Assembly (NCBI GenBank): GCA_025355915.1
Contig: JANXYT010000447.1
Coordinates: 1 to 10,785 of the forward strand
Length of the DNA: 10,785 bases
Reading direction: 5' to 3'
From: Holophagaceae bacterium
Lineage (GTDB): Bacteria > Acidobacteriota > Holophagae > Holophagales > Holophagaceae
The position numbers and the translations under genes were made by a program. Position 1 is the stretch's first letter. Every line of letters starts with the position of its first letter. The notes beneath the pieces are model-generated. The model searched no databases. It was not told the origin of the DNA and worked only from the letters and a program-made list of their open reading frames with translations. Below, piece after piece: positions 1 through 8,560 of this stretch.

Positions 1-368
1 AGGGCGCGTGCCAGGCCGGCCTCGATCTCCGCGAGTTTGAACGGTTTCTGGATGAAGTCATAGGCGCCGCGCTTGAGCGCCTGAATGGCGGATTCCGTGG
101 TGGCGTATCCGGTCATCAGGATGCCCATGGTGCGCGGATCCTCCTCATGGACGGCCCGCAGCAGCTCCAGGCCGGACAGCCCGCCCGGCATGTTCAGGTC
201 CGTGAAAATCACGGGAAAGTGCTTCTCCCGCACCCGCGCCAGGGCCTGGGTCCCGCCATCGGCCCCCTCCGCTGCAAAGCCCTGATCCACCAGGGCTTCC
301 ACCAGCAGGTTTCGCAGGTCCGCTTCGTCATCCACGATCAGGATGGGGATGGGGGAAATAAGGGACAC
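1..368 (-). CDS. Response regulator receiver domain protein (partial, C-terminus outside window)
   Basis: This is the N-terminal part of a two-component response regulator; a partner histidine kinase would phosphorylate it in the cytoplasm. About 122 residues are visible and form one complete CheY-like receiver domain. The acidic pair is D13-D14 (ILIVDDEADL), the phospho-acceptor is D57 (FTDLNMPGG), the switch Thr is T86 (ILMTGYATT) and the conserved Lys is K108 (FIQKPF). The wording around T86 and K108 resembles NtrC- and HD-GYP-type receivers, but the output domain, if any, lies beyond base 1, so the class cannot be fixed. I chose the GTG start at 368-366 because GGAG sits five bases upstream and the frame has no better start before it. 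The gene begins 71 bp after the clpB stop on the same strand, so read-through from clpB is possible. Confidence 0.9.
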   Translation of the reverse strand, partial: MSLISPIPILIVDDEADLRNLLVEALVDQGFAAEGADGGTQALARVREKHFPVIFTDLNMPGGLSGLELLRAVHEEDPRTMGILMTGYATTESAIQALKRGAYDFIQKPFKLAEIEAGLARA

Positions 369-400
369 GCCGACTCCGGGAACACAGGTCTCATCGGACC

Positions 401-427
401 GGGAGGGGTGGGGGGCAAGTATTGGGG
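401..427 (+). other. G-rich tract, possible G-quadruplex, in the clpB/response-regulator gap
   Basis: The gap between clpB and the receiver gene holds G-runs of 3, 4, 6 and 4 (401-403, 405-408, 410-415, 424-427) on the plus strand, with loops of 1, 1 and 8 bases. Four G-runs satisfy a loose quadruplex rule. For both minus-strand genes this is the template strand, so the RNA would be C-rich. No T-tracted terminator hairpin is seen after clpB; the tract may slow polymerase or be a chance result of high GC. Confidence 0.3.
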
Positions 428-439
428 CGGAGACCGCTC

Positions 440-3013
<2,574 letters not shown>

Positions 3014-3061
3014 GGAGCACCTCGGTGATGGCTACGTTCCTTCGGCTGCCGGACGGATGAC

Positions 3062-3823
3062 TTACCGGGGGAGCCCGGTCTTCAGCAGCGCTCCGAATTC
3101 CTTTAGGGCGCCCAGGTAGGACTCGGGAGACTCCTCTTCCGGGTCCGTGGTGTATTGCCAGCTGAAGCTGAGCGCAGCGGGGGTCTTCCAGCCGAACCAC
3201 TTGAAGTTCTGCTTCTGGGTCTTCAGAACCTGTTCATCGTTCCAGTTATGACCAAAGAGGACCATGCCAGCTTCGAGCTTCTTCAACTGGGGTATGGGTG
3301 CTTCTCCCAGGGTGGTGACCCGGTTCTCGATCCAGCTGAGGCGCTCGAAGAGCCGCTGATAGACACTGTTCGTCTGGCCCCAGCGGGTGGAGACGAAGAA
3401 GACCACCGCTTGCGCCTTGAATAACTCGCGGCTGACTTTGTAGAGCTGGTCGTCCTGGTTGTTGATCGAGGCCCAGCACCGGTGGTGGCCCGTGGGGTTC
3501 TTGGCGTGATCGGGCAGCTTCGCTTCGGGCACGCCGCAACCATTGCCACGCTTTGAGCTGATATTGCCCTCGCAGGTGTGGATCCTGAGTTTCGCCACAT
3601 CCAGCAGGGTGACGTCCTTGCCTTCCTGTTTTAAGTGGTCTCTGATGCGAAGGGCGAGCTGGGTGGTTTTTGGGGCATCCCAGGTGTGCTCGGGGTACCG
3701 ATTGCTGGTGGTCAGCAGCAGGATGTGATCCTTCGATTCGAGATGCTTGATGAGCCGCGAGCACGGGCCGATCAACCGGCTCTTTCGAGCGCCCGACCCA
3801 TCCGCACCGGCGAACTGCTTCAT
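3062..3823 (-). CDS. Flavodoxin-fold NAD(P)H/FMN oxidoreductase family protein
   Basis: Probable FMN-binding oxidoreductase of the flavodoxin-like superfamily, cytoplasmic; substrate unknown. It has 253 aa. After an extension of about 30 residues, the first strand and phosphate-binding loop read ILLLTTSNR (34-42), followed by a long helix (about 52-68) and VTLLDVAKL (71-79). The second flavin-contact segment is VVFFVSTRWGQTNSVYQRL (140-158), where this superfamily has its 'PxYWGxP' type loop. An insert between these strands (about 80-125) carries C84, C96 and C116. This is not the compact Cys cluster of iron-sulfur flavoproteins, so a cluster is not claimed. The ATG at 3823 is chosen because GGAGAGG lies at good spacing upstream and a promoter sits 30 bp before it. 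It leads into clpB. An NADPH:quinone/azo-type reductase role is possible but not shown. Confidence 0.75.
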   Translation of the reverse strand: MKQFAGADGSGARKSRLIGPCSRLIKHLESKDHILLLTTSNRYPEHTWDAPKTTQLALRIRDHLKQEGKDVTLLDVAKLRIHTCEGNISSKRGNGCGVPEAKLPDHAKNPTGHHRCWASINNQDDQLYKVSRELFKAQAVVFFVSTRWGQTNSVYQRLFERLSWIENRVTTLGEAPIPQLKKLEAGMVLFGHNWNDEQVLKTQKQNFKWFGWKTPAALSFSWQYTTDPEEESPESYLGALKEFGALLKTGLPR

Positions 3824-3852
3824 GAGCGGCCTCTCCGCGTAGACCTGGCATC

Positions 3853-3881
3853 ATCCTATTCACCCTCATTTCGAGGTGCAA
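3853..3881 (-). promoter_or_regulatory. Sigma-70-type promoter for the flavoprotein-clpB unit
   Basis: On the minus strand, TTGCAC (3881-3876) and TAGGAT (3858-3853) are separated by exactly 17 bp, and the -10 ends 29 bp before the flavoprotein ATG, leaving room for the GGAGAGG ribosome site. Each hexamer matches the consensus at four positions. This is a prediction from spacing and sequence only. Confidence 0.55.
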
Positions 3882-3889
3882 CTGACCTC
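3873..3889. promoter_or_regulatory. Small dyad overlapping the -35 box (possible operator)
   Basis: GAGGT (3873-3877) and ACCTC (3885-3889) form a perfect 5-bp inverted repeat around 7 bases and cover the -35 hexamer of the minus-strand promoter, in the 89-bp gap between the divergent flavoprotein and methyltransferase genes. A repressor could bind here, but 5-bp arms also occur by chance. Confidence 0.25.
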
Positions 3890-3912
3890 CGGCAAGCGTA
3901 TGGTGACTGCCG

Positions 3913-4830
3913 ATGACGCATACACAGAAAAGCAAGGCAGCCGCACCCGCTGGAACCTCCGATCGAGCAGGTTCTACCCGCGAACAGTCCCTGCCTGAGT
4001 ACGACCAGCAACTATCGGGTTTTCACTGGTCCTTCGAGCCGGAGCTCCAGGCCATCGTGAATGGCCTCCCGCTCCGTTCCAACATGCGGGTGCTCGACCT
4101 CGCCTGTGGCGACGGATTCTACACCCGGCGCCTTGCGGAGCGGTTGGGGCCGGGAGGATCCGTCACGGGCGCCGACATCAATCGGGCCTACCTCTCGGAA
4201 GCCCGCAAGGAAGGGTCACGGAAGAGCGGGCACGCGAAGATCGATTTCGTCGCCGCTTCGTTTGACCGGTTGCCGTTTCCGGACAACACGTTTGACCTGG
4301 TGTGGTGTGCCCAGAGTCTCTATACGCTTCCTGATCCCGTCGTGGCCATCGGTCACATGGCCCGGGTGGTGCGGCCAGGGGGCCTTGTCGCTGTGCTGGA
4401 AAACGACACCTTGCATCAGGTGTGCTTGCCCTGGCCCGTCTATCTCGAACTGCCCTTGCGGGCGGCGGAACTGCGGTCGTTCATAGAAGGGGGCCGGAAC
4501 TCAAGCAAGTACTATGTCGGCCGGCGGCTTCCGGCCGTCCTCGCCGCGGCCGGGCTGGAGCCGCTCCGGATGACGACGCACGCCTTCGACCGGCAGGCCC
4601 CCTTGGGCCAAGCCGAGCAGGGGCTGTTGCAGCGTTACCTGGAGAAGGTGGTGGACCGCGTGACGCCCCACCTCGAGGCCACGCTACTCCAGGAGCTTCG
4701 TCAGCTCGTCGATCCGGGTTCGCCCCAGCACCTGCTTGGGCAACCCCATCTCACGCTGACCTGGCTGAACGTACTAGCCTTCGGGCGAAAGCGGCCTGAT
4801 GGATCAAGGCTCCCGGGAGGCCGAGGGTGA
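3913..4830 (+). CDS. Class I SAM-dependent methyltransferase (Methyltransf_11/UbiE-like)
   Basis: Predicted cytoplasmic methyltransferase using S-adenosylmethionine; the acceptor is unknown. It has 305 aa. The Rossmann core occupies about residues 50-165: motif I VLDLACGDGF (60-69) binds SAM, D88 in TGADINRAYL would hold the ribose hydroxyls, FDLVWCAQSLYTLPDP (127-142) is motif IV, and MARVVRPGGLVAVLE (149-163) is the post-motif strand. The C-terminal 140 residues (an amphipathic cap ending in LTWLNVLAFGRK) would form the substrate lid. The first 30 residues are Ala/Ser/Thr-rich and probably disordered. The ATG at 3913 is preceded by GGTGA at six bases. The gene is divergent from the flavoprotein and converges on the exporter gene with only 10 bp between stops. 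The core resembles UbiE/small-molecule methyltransferases, but the family name is as far as the sequence supports. Confidence 0.85.
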   Translation: MTHTQKSKAAAPAGTSDRAGSTREQSLPEYDQQLSGFHWSFEPELQAIVNGLPLRSNMRVLDLACGDGFYTRRLAERLGPGGSVTGADINRAYLSEARKEGSRKSGHAKIDFVAASFDRLPFPDNTFDLVWCAQSLYTLPDPVVAIGHMARVVRPGGLVAVLENDTLHQVCLPWPVYLELPLRAAELRSFIEGGRNSSKYYVGRRLPAVLAAAGLEPLRMTTHAFDRQAPLGQAEQGLLQRYLEKVVDRVTPHLEATLLQELRQLVDPGSPQHLLGQPHLTLTWLNVLAFGRKRPDGSRLPGGRG

Positions 4831-4859
4831 GGGCTTGAACCTACAGCGCCGTCCTCGGC
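4820..4859. terminator. Weak dyad spanning the convergent stops
   Basis: GCCGAGG (4820-4826) and CCTCGGC (4853-4859) are a perfect 7-bp inverted repeat enclosing both convergent stop codons, with a 26-base loop and no T-run. A separate 10-bp palindrome CTCCCGGGAG (4810-4819) lies just inside the methyltransferase gene. Either could help end transcription in both directions, but neither looks like a classical intrinsic terminator. Confidence 0.2.
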
Positions 4860-6076
4860 TGCACGGCCGCGTGGGCCAGCAGCAGGCCGGTGAGCAGGGC
4901 GATGGCCACGAAGAGGGCCTGGAAGGCGGTATCCAGGCCCATCACCACCTGCTTCTGGATGATGAATTCCAGGCCCTTGAAGCCCAGGCCCCCGGGGACC
5001 AGGACCATCAGGCCCGGCAGCAGGGTCACCACTGACGGGCCGTGACTGATGCGCGTGTAGAGGTTGCTGCCGAGGCCCAGGGCAAAGGCGCCAAGGCCCA
5101 CGCCGAATTGGGGTCCCAGCAGGGCCGCGCCATAGCGGGTGCCATAGAAGGCCAGGGCGCAGGCGGCGAAGATCCCAGGCAGGTCCGAGGGGCGCGCCTT
5201 GAAGATCACCACGAAGGCCACGGCCGCCAGCAGGAGGGTGGGCAGAAGGGTCCAGGCGGGCAGGGGCAGGGGGGTGCCCTGCAGGGCGCGGTCGAGGAGG
5301 GGTGCGGCGAGCCGCTGGCCCAGGGCCACACCGAAGCCCAGCGACAGGAAGGTCATGGCCGTGTCCACCAGCCGGGCCGTGCCGGCCACGAGGTTGCCCG
5401 TGGCCAGTTCGTTCATGGACACCACGAGGCGCAGACCCGGCAACAGCACGATGAGGCCCGCCAACGTCAGCACCTGGGGCGACACGTGGGGGAATCGGTA
5501 GGCGGCCACCAGGGCCAGGAAGCCCACGAGGGCGCCCGCCACGGGGTAGACCAGCCGCGAAGGGCCGGCCTTCCGACCCAGCAGCACCGCCGTCAGTCCC
5601 ACCAGCGAGCCGAGCAAAGCGGTCAAGGCCATCTCCCGCCACCCGCCGCCGAAAAACATGGCCGCGGGAGCCGAACCCAATCCGAAGCAGAGCACCGTCA
5701 GGCGGGCGCCCCAGCGGTCCGGAGTGGCCAGGATCTCCCGCACCCGTTCCCGGGCCTCGGCAGCGGTGAGGCGGCCCTCAATGAGGGCGTCCGTGGTTTC
5801 CTGCAGGTCCGACAGCTTGGCCAGGTTCACGTCACCTGACGGGCTGCGTTGGATGAAGGTCCAGTGGTGCTCCCCCTTGCTGAGGGACGCAAAAAAGGCC
5901 GTGGGCAGCGCGAAGAACTGACCATCCAGGCCGAGCCGCGCCGAGATGCGGGCCAGCGCATCCTCGAAGCGGTGGGCGGGAATTCCGAAAGCCTGAAAGG
6001 CCCGTCCCAGCTCCAGGCAGAGGGCGATTTCCGGGGGCGCGGCGGGTTGGGAAGCGGAGGGTGGTGGGGTGTCCAT
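4841..6076 (-). CDS. ThrE-family (threonine/serine exporter-like) membrane protein
   Basis: Predicted inner-membrane secondary exporter of the ThrE family, whose studied member in Corynebacterium exports threonine and serine by the proton gradient; the substrate here is inferred. The 411-aa protein has the family layout: a soluble N-terminal domain (about 1-125, with the FGIPAHRFEDAL and FFALPTAFFASL segments) followed by about ten hydrophobic segments. The most diagnostic stretch is GLIVLLPGLRLVVSMNELA followed by GNLVAGTARL in the middle of the membrane region; the second half repeats the pattern with LLPGLMVLVPGGLGFKG. The single chain corresponds to fused ThrE and ThrE_2 halves, which some bacteria split into two genes. 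The start is uncertain: ATG at 6076 and GTG at 6094 are in frame, and neither has a good Shine-Dalgarno site. It is convergent with the methyltransferase gene and divergent from the YHS-like gene. Confidence 0.88.
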   Translation of the reverse strand: MDTPPPSASQPAAPPEIALCLELGRAFQAFGIPAHRFEDALARISARLGLDGQFFALPTAFFASLSKGEHHWTFIQRSPSGDVNLAKLSDLQETTDALIEGRLTAAEARERVREILATPDRWGARLTVLCFGLGSAPAAMFFGGGWREMALTALLGSLVGLTAVLLGRKAGPSRLVYPVAGALVGFLALVAAYRFPHVSPQVLTLAGLIVLLPGLRLVVSMNELATGNLVAGTARLVDTAMTFLSLGFGVALGQRLAAPLLDRALQGTPLPLPAWTLLPTLLLAAVAFVVIFKARPSDLPGIFAACALAFYGTRYGAALLGPQFGVGLGAFALGLGSNLYTRISHGPSVVTLLPGLMVLVPGGLGFKGLEFIIQKQVVMGLDTAFQALFVAIALLTGLLLAHAAVQPRTAL

Positions 6077-6122
6077 GCCCCAGGGTAGCGGCACCGAGGA
6101 CGACCCATTGGGCGAGGGATAG

Positions 6123-6148
6123 GCCGATCATGAATCCATGTGGTCGGC
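6123..6148. promoter_or_regulatory. Near-perfect inverted repeat upstream of the exporter gene
   Basis: GCCGATCA (6123-6130) and TGGTCGGC (6141-6148) match as inverted arms at 7 of 8 positions around 10 bases. It lies in the gap between the divergent exporter and YHS-like genes, 47 bp upstream of the exporter ATG. The half-site length and spacing are typical of a dimeric repressor operator; nothing else supports that reading. Confidence 0.3.
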
Positions 6149-6212
6149 TCTAATCATCAATGGGGCTTATGAAAAGCTGGTGAAAAAGAACGGCATCTAG
6201 TCCTTTCGATCA

Positions 6213-6240
6213 TTGACGGACCGCCTGTGAATTTTATCTT
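6213..6240 (+). promoter_or_regulatory. Sigma-70-type promoter for the YHS-like gene
   Basis: TTGACG (6213-6218) and TATCTT (6235-6240) are 16 bp apart in an unusually AT-rich spot for this window. Transcription would begin near 6247, giving a leader of about 64 bases before the ATG at 6311. This also argues against an ATG at 6227, which would lie between the two promoter boxes. Confidence 0.6.
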
Positions 6241-6276
6241 GGAAACCTCGCCCTATGGCGGGATTTACCATCACAC

Positions 6277-6293
6277 GCAGAGCGAAGCTCTGC
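6277..6293 (+). promoter_or_regulatory. Perfect 7-bp leader hairpin
   Basis: GCAGAGC (6277-6283) and GCTCTGC (6287-6293) pair perfectly around GAA, six bases before the Shine-Dalgarno site. A smaller stem, CGCC/GGCG (6249-6252 / 6257-6260), precedes it. The hairpin could protect the 5' end, bind a protein, or hold the ribosome site open. Confidence 0.5.
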
Positions 6294-6299
6294 ACGCAC

Positions 6300-6306
6300 A
6301 GGAGGT
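6300..6306 (+). promoter_or_regulatory. Strong Shine-Dalgarno site that fixes the YHS-like start
   Basis: AGGAGGT matches the anti-SD sequence fully and sits four bases before the ATG at 6311. The same frame is open back to 6227, so this site decides the start. Confidence 0.85.
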
Positions 6307-6310
6307 AATC

Positions 6311-6604
6311 ATGTTGGTGTCCGCTTTTCTCGTTGCCCTTTCTCTCCATGCTCCCTTGCCGGCGGTGACCTTGACCGCGCCGGCGGAGCCGCCAGTGGTG
6401 ATGACGGTGGCCGAGGCCAGCGCGGTTTGCCCGGTTTGCGGAAAGGCAATCGCCCCTGGGGAAGGCAGCAAGGTCATGGTGCGGGGCCACGAGTACGCCG
6501 TGAGTGACAAGGGCTGCGGGGATGAACTGGTCGCGAACCCGGACAAGTACCTGGACGCCGACGGCACGGCGAAGAACGCTAAAAAGGACACCAAGCCCAT
6601 GTAG
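6311..6604 (+). CDS. Small exported YHS-like Cys-motif protein
   Basis: Small protein of 97 aa, probably periplasmic or lipid-free secreted. Residues 1-18 form a hydrophobic leader (MLVSAFLVALSLHAPLPAV) with a plausible signal-peptidase I site near the APLPAV or LTAPA region; it lacks the usual positive n-region. The mature part has C40-P-V-C43-G-K followed by GHEYAVSDKGCGDEL (59-72) and ANPDKYL (75-81). This copies the layout of YHS domains (CPVCGM ... FCC..C...F..NP.KY), small zinc/copper-type metal sites found in metal-handling proteins, but only one Cys (C69) remains in the second half. H60 could be an extra ligand. The tail is Lys-rich. A metal-binding or metal-sensing role is inferred, not shown. 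It has its own promoter and leader hairpin and runs towards the oxidoreductase gene. Confidence 0.75.
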   Translation: MLVSAFLVALSLHAPLPAVTLTAPAEPPVVMTVAEASAVCPVCGKAIAPGEGSKVMVRGHEYAVSDKGCGDELVANPDKYLDADGTAKNAKKDTKPM

Positions 6605-6606
6605 CC

Positions 6607-6633
6607 GGGCCTCAGGCCCAGGGCTGATCAGCC
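6607..6633. terminator. Tandem dyads between convergent genes (possible bidirectional terminator)
   Basis: Two dyads fill the 23-bp gap and reach into the next gene: GGGCC-TCA-GGCCC (6607-6619) and the perfect palindrome GGCTGATCAGCC (6622-6633), which contains the oxidoreductase stop codon. No T-run follows in either direction, so intrinsic termination would be weak. Confidence 0.35.
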
Positions 6634-7720
6634 GCCGACTTCCTCCGCCAGGGCCAGACAGGCCGTGAGCCCCGGGGACTCGATGCCGAAGAGGTTCACC
6701 AGACCCGGTACGCCGTGGGCCTCTTCGCGCTGGATGAGGAAGTCTGGCGCGGCCTCACCAAGGCCGTGCAGTTTGGGGCGGATGCCCGCATAGGCCGGTT
6801 GCAGGGCGGCGTCTGCCAGGCCCGGCCAGTACTTGCGGATCTCTGCGTAGAAGCCGTCGGCGCGGCGGGGATCCACATCGTAATCCTCGTGATCCACCCA
6901 TTCCACGTCTGGCCCGAAGCGCGCCTGGCCCCCCAGGTCCAGCGTGAGGTGCACGCCCAGCCCGCCTTGGGAGGGGATCGGATAGATCAGGTGCCGGAAG
7001 GGTGCGGCCCCCGACAGTCCGAAGTAGTTTCCCTTGGCGAGGTGCACGGGGGGGGAGGGTCTCGGGCCGAATGCCCACGAAGGCCCGCGCCACGCCTTGG
7101 GCACCAAGGCCAGCGCAGTTGAAGACGCGCTCGGCGAGCAGGGTCATCGGCTCATGCCCTCCCACTTCCACTCCGAGGCCCTCGGCGCTGCTCCGGCCCC
7201 CAAGCACGGGACTCTTCAGCACCACGGCCGCTCCCGCCAGTTCGGCGTCCCTCTGCAGGGCGCGCATGAGGCCGTGGCTGTCCACGATGCCGGTGCTGGA
7301 GGACAACAGGGCAGCGGCGGCGCGAAGATGCGGTTCCAAGCGCCGGGCCTCCTCGGCGTCGAGCCACTGGAGATCCCCCACGCCGTTGGCCTCCGCCCGT
7401 GTGCGAAGCTGGCGCAGGGCGTCGACCTGGGATGCCTCCGCGGCCACGATGAACTTGCCGCAGCGGCGGTGGGCCACGCCATGGGCCGCGCAGTAGGCAT
7501 AGAGGGCACGGTTCCCCGCCACGCAGAGCCGGGCCTTCAGCGAGCCCGCCGGATAGTAGATCCCCGCGTGGATGACCTCGCTGTTCCGGGAGCTGATGCC
7601 CGTGCCGATGCGGTCCTCCGCTTCGAGCACCACCACCTCGCGGCCCCCCAGGGCCAAGTGCCGGGCCAGCGCCAGTCCCACCACCCCGGCTCCGATGACA
7701 AGGCATTCGACGCGTTCCAC
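6628..7720 (-). pseudogene. lhgO: LhgO-like FAD-dependent oxidoreductase, frameshifted
   Basis: FAD-dependent dehydrogenase/oxidase of the DAAO fold, closest in wording to L-2-hydroxyglutarate oxidase (oxidises L-2-hydroxyglutarate to 2-oxoglutarate). Residues 1-222 are read from GTG 7720 (GGGG a few bases upstream): the dinucleotide site is CLVIGAGVVGLALARHL (6-22), followed by E33, the family segment SSRNSEVIHAGIYYP (43-57) and [14 protein letters not shown] (201-214). After L222 the frame shifts. The rest is in the next frame: [40 protein letters not shown] [10 protein letters not shown] and [17 protein letters not shown]. Removing one base of the eight-base run at 7048-7055 restores a continuous protein of about 363 aa, a normal length for the short LhgO form. 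Without that correction translation continues for about 100 residues of Arg/Gly/Pro-rich nonsense. It may be a sequencing error, a real mutation or a phase-variable tract. Substrate assignment is tentative. Confidence 0.82.
7048..7055. repeat. Eight-base homopolymer at the frameshift
   Basis: Eight G on the plus strand (eight C in the coding sense) lie exactly where homology to the LhgO family changes frame, with coding T-L-P-P on one side and V-H-L-A-K on the other. Seven bases would restore the frame. Confidence 0.9.
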
Positions 7721-7763
7721 AACTGCCCCCGAGGTGGCGATTATTCCAGGATGGATACAGACC

Positions 7764-8489
7764 ATGAGGCGAATCCTGGCCCATCCGGCCCTTGCCGTCG
7801 ATGAGAAGGCCATGGAATCCCCGCTTGCTTCTTCCGCTCTCCCTTCCTTCGATGACCTGGGCTGGCCCTGGACCCCTCCGGTGTGGGACCAGCATCTGCT
7901 TGCGGTCTTTGGGGAACTGCGCCGCACCCGACTCTGGGACCGGAGCCTCTTGAGACATTCGCAGGAATTCCGGTGGCGGGCCTTCGGGGCTTACCTGAGC
8001 GGGACGGATCCCCAAACGGGCGAAGGGGACTGGATCCTTGAAGTCCTTGAGATGGACACCCATCCCTTCGTTCGGGCCTGCGCCGCCTGGGCCCTGGGTG
8101 AGCGAACCGGCTTGGACCCTGACCTCCACGTGGCTTGTCAGGCCCTGGAGGAACGAGTCACGCAGGATAAGGCGTGGGCTGTGGGCCGGAAGGCGGCTCT
8201 CTCCTTGGGCAAGCGGCTCGGGGAACCGGCGCTCCTCGAGCTTTGGCGCAAGTGGAAGGATGACCCTCTCCAGGCCTGGGTGCGGCGGGGCGTGGTGCAG
8301 GCGATGGGGGCTCCCGGATGGTCTGGGGACCAGATGCGGACCTGGCTGGCTGGAGCAGGGCCCGAGGATCGGGAGGCCCTTGCCTTCCTGATGCGGGACC
8401 GCAGGCCCTGGGGCGATGGAGTTGAGGCTCTCCTGAGGGACATGGCCCGACAGGATAAATGGATCGCTACCCTGTTGCGTTTTGTCTAG
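7764..8489 (+). CDS. HEAT-repeat protein, Trp-rich
   Basis: Protein of 241 aa built mainly of helical repeats, probably a cytoplasmic binding scaffold; no enzyme motif is seen. HEAT-type pairs are visible at THPFVRACAAWALGERTG (99-116), QDKAWAVGRKAALSLGKRLG (134-153), and DPLQAWVRRGVVQAMGAPG (167-185), each with the 'VR.AAA.ALG' pattern; the last repeat is degenerate (EDREALAFLMRDR). The protein has about fifteen Trp, which is high. No signal peptide or membrane segment is present. ATG 7764 is taken because the following codons keep the local GC-rich third position; ATG 7812 (MESPLASS) is an in-frame alternative. The gene is divergent from the oxidoreductase (43 bp apart) and lies 71 bp before the PYP homologue on the same strand, so they may share a transcript. 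HEAT repeats suggest a protein partner, which cannot be named. Confidence 0.72.
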   Translation: MRRILAHPALAVDEKAMESPLASSALPSFDDLGWPWTPPVWDQHLLAVFGELRRTRLWDRSLLRHSQEFRWRAFGAYLSGTDPQTGEGDWILEVLEMDTHPFVRACAAWALGERTGLDPDLHVACQALEERVTQDKAWAVGRKAALSLGKRLGEPALLELWRKWKDDPLQAWVRRGVVQAMGAPGWSGDQMRTWLAGAGPEDREALAFLMRDRRPWGDGVEALLRDMARQDKWIATLLRFV

Positions 8490-8506
8490 ATAATTTATTT
8501 AACATA
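8486..8506 (+). promoter_or_regulatory. AT-rich island before pyp, possible -10 region
   Basis: About 20 bases with almost no G or C start at the HEAT-gene stop, in sharp contrast to the surroundings. GATAAT (8489-8494) is one base from the -10 consensus; TAACAT (8500-8505) is another option. No convincing -35 is seen at the right distance, so an activator-dependent or alternative-sigma promoter, or none, is possible. Confidence 0.3.
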
Positions 8507-8551
8507 GTTGCACCCAGTTGCCGAAGACATGGATACGGGATGAGCCCGTCT

Positions 8552-8555
8552 GGAG
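8552..8555 (+). promoter_or_regulatory. Ribosome binding site that fixes the pyp start
   Basis: GGAG sits five bases before ATG 8561. Upstream in-frame ATGs at 8459 and 8540 lack such a site, and the first overlaps the HEAT gene. The 8561 start also gives a protein that aligns with PYP from end to end. Confidence 0.7.
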
Positions 8556-8560
8556 CATTC

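Noticed and set aside
3014..3061. Heat-shock promoter (sigma-32 type) or CIRCE element before clpB
   Set aside because: The 48-bp gap was read on both strands and has neither the CCCCAT-type -10 nor the 9-bp CIRCE arms.
3389..3594. Iron-sulfur flavoprotein cluster in the flavodoxin-fold protein
   Set aside because: The compact Cys spacing of that family is absent; only three widely spaced Cys are present in the insert.
4701..5642. Gly/Pro/Arg-rich minus-strand frame of 313 codons inside the exporter gene
   Set aside because: It is a shifted frame of the ThrE-family gene with typical low-complexity composition and no ribosome site.
6227..6310. Longer form of the YHS-like protein from ATG 6227
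   Set aside because: That ATG lies between the predicted -35 and -10 boxes, and the N-terminal 28 residues would bury the signal peptide. ATG 6311 has a full Shine-Dalgarno site.
7034..7804. Plus-strand frame opposite the oxidoreductase gene
   Set aside because: It has no recognisable domain and is antisense to a clear FAD-dependent protein; it is a composition artefact.
7764..8489. HEAT-repeat protein as a chromophore lyase for PYP, by analogy with phycobilin lyases CpcE/CpcF, which also have HEAT-like repeats
   Set aside because: HEAT repeats are too general, no lyase-specific motif is visible, and PYP is not known to need a dedicated HEAT-type lyase.
8459..8560. Longer form of the PYP homologue from ATG 8459
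   Set aside because: It would overlap the HEAT-repeat gene, lacks a ribosome site and adds residues that do not align with PYP.
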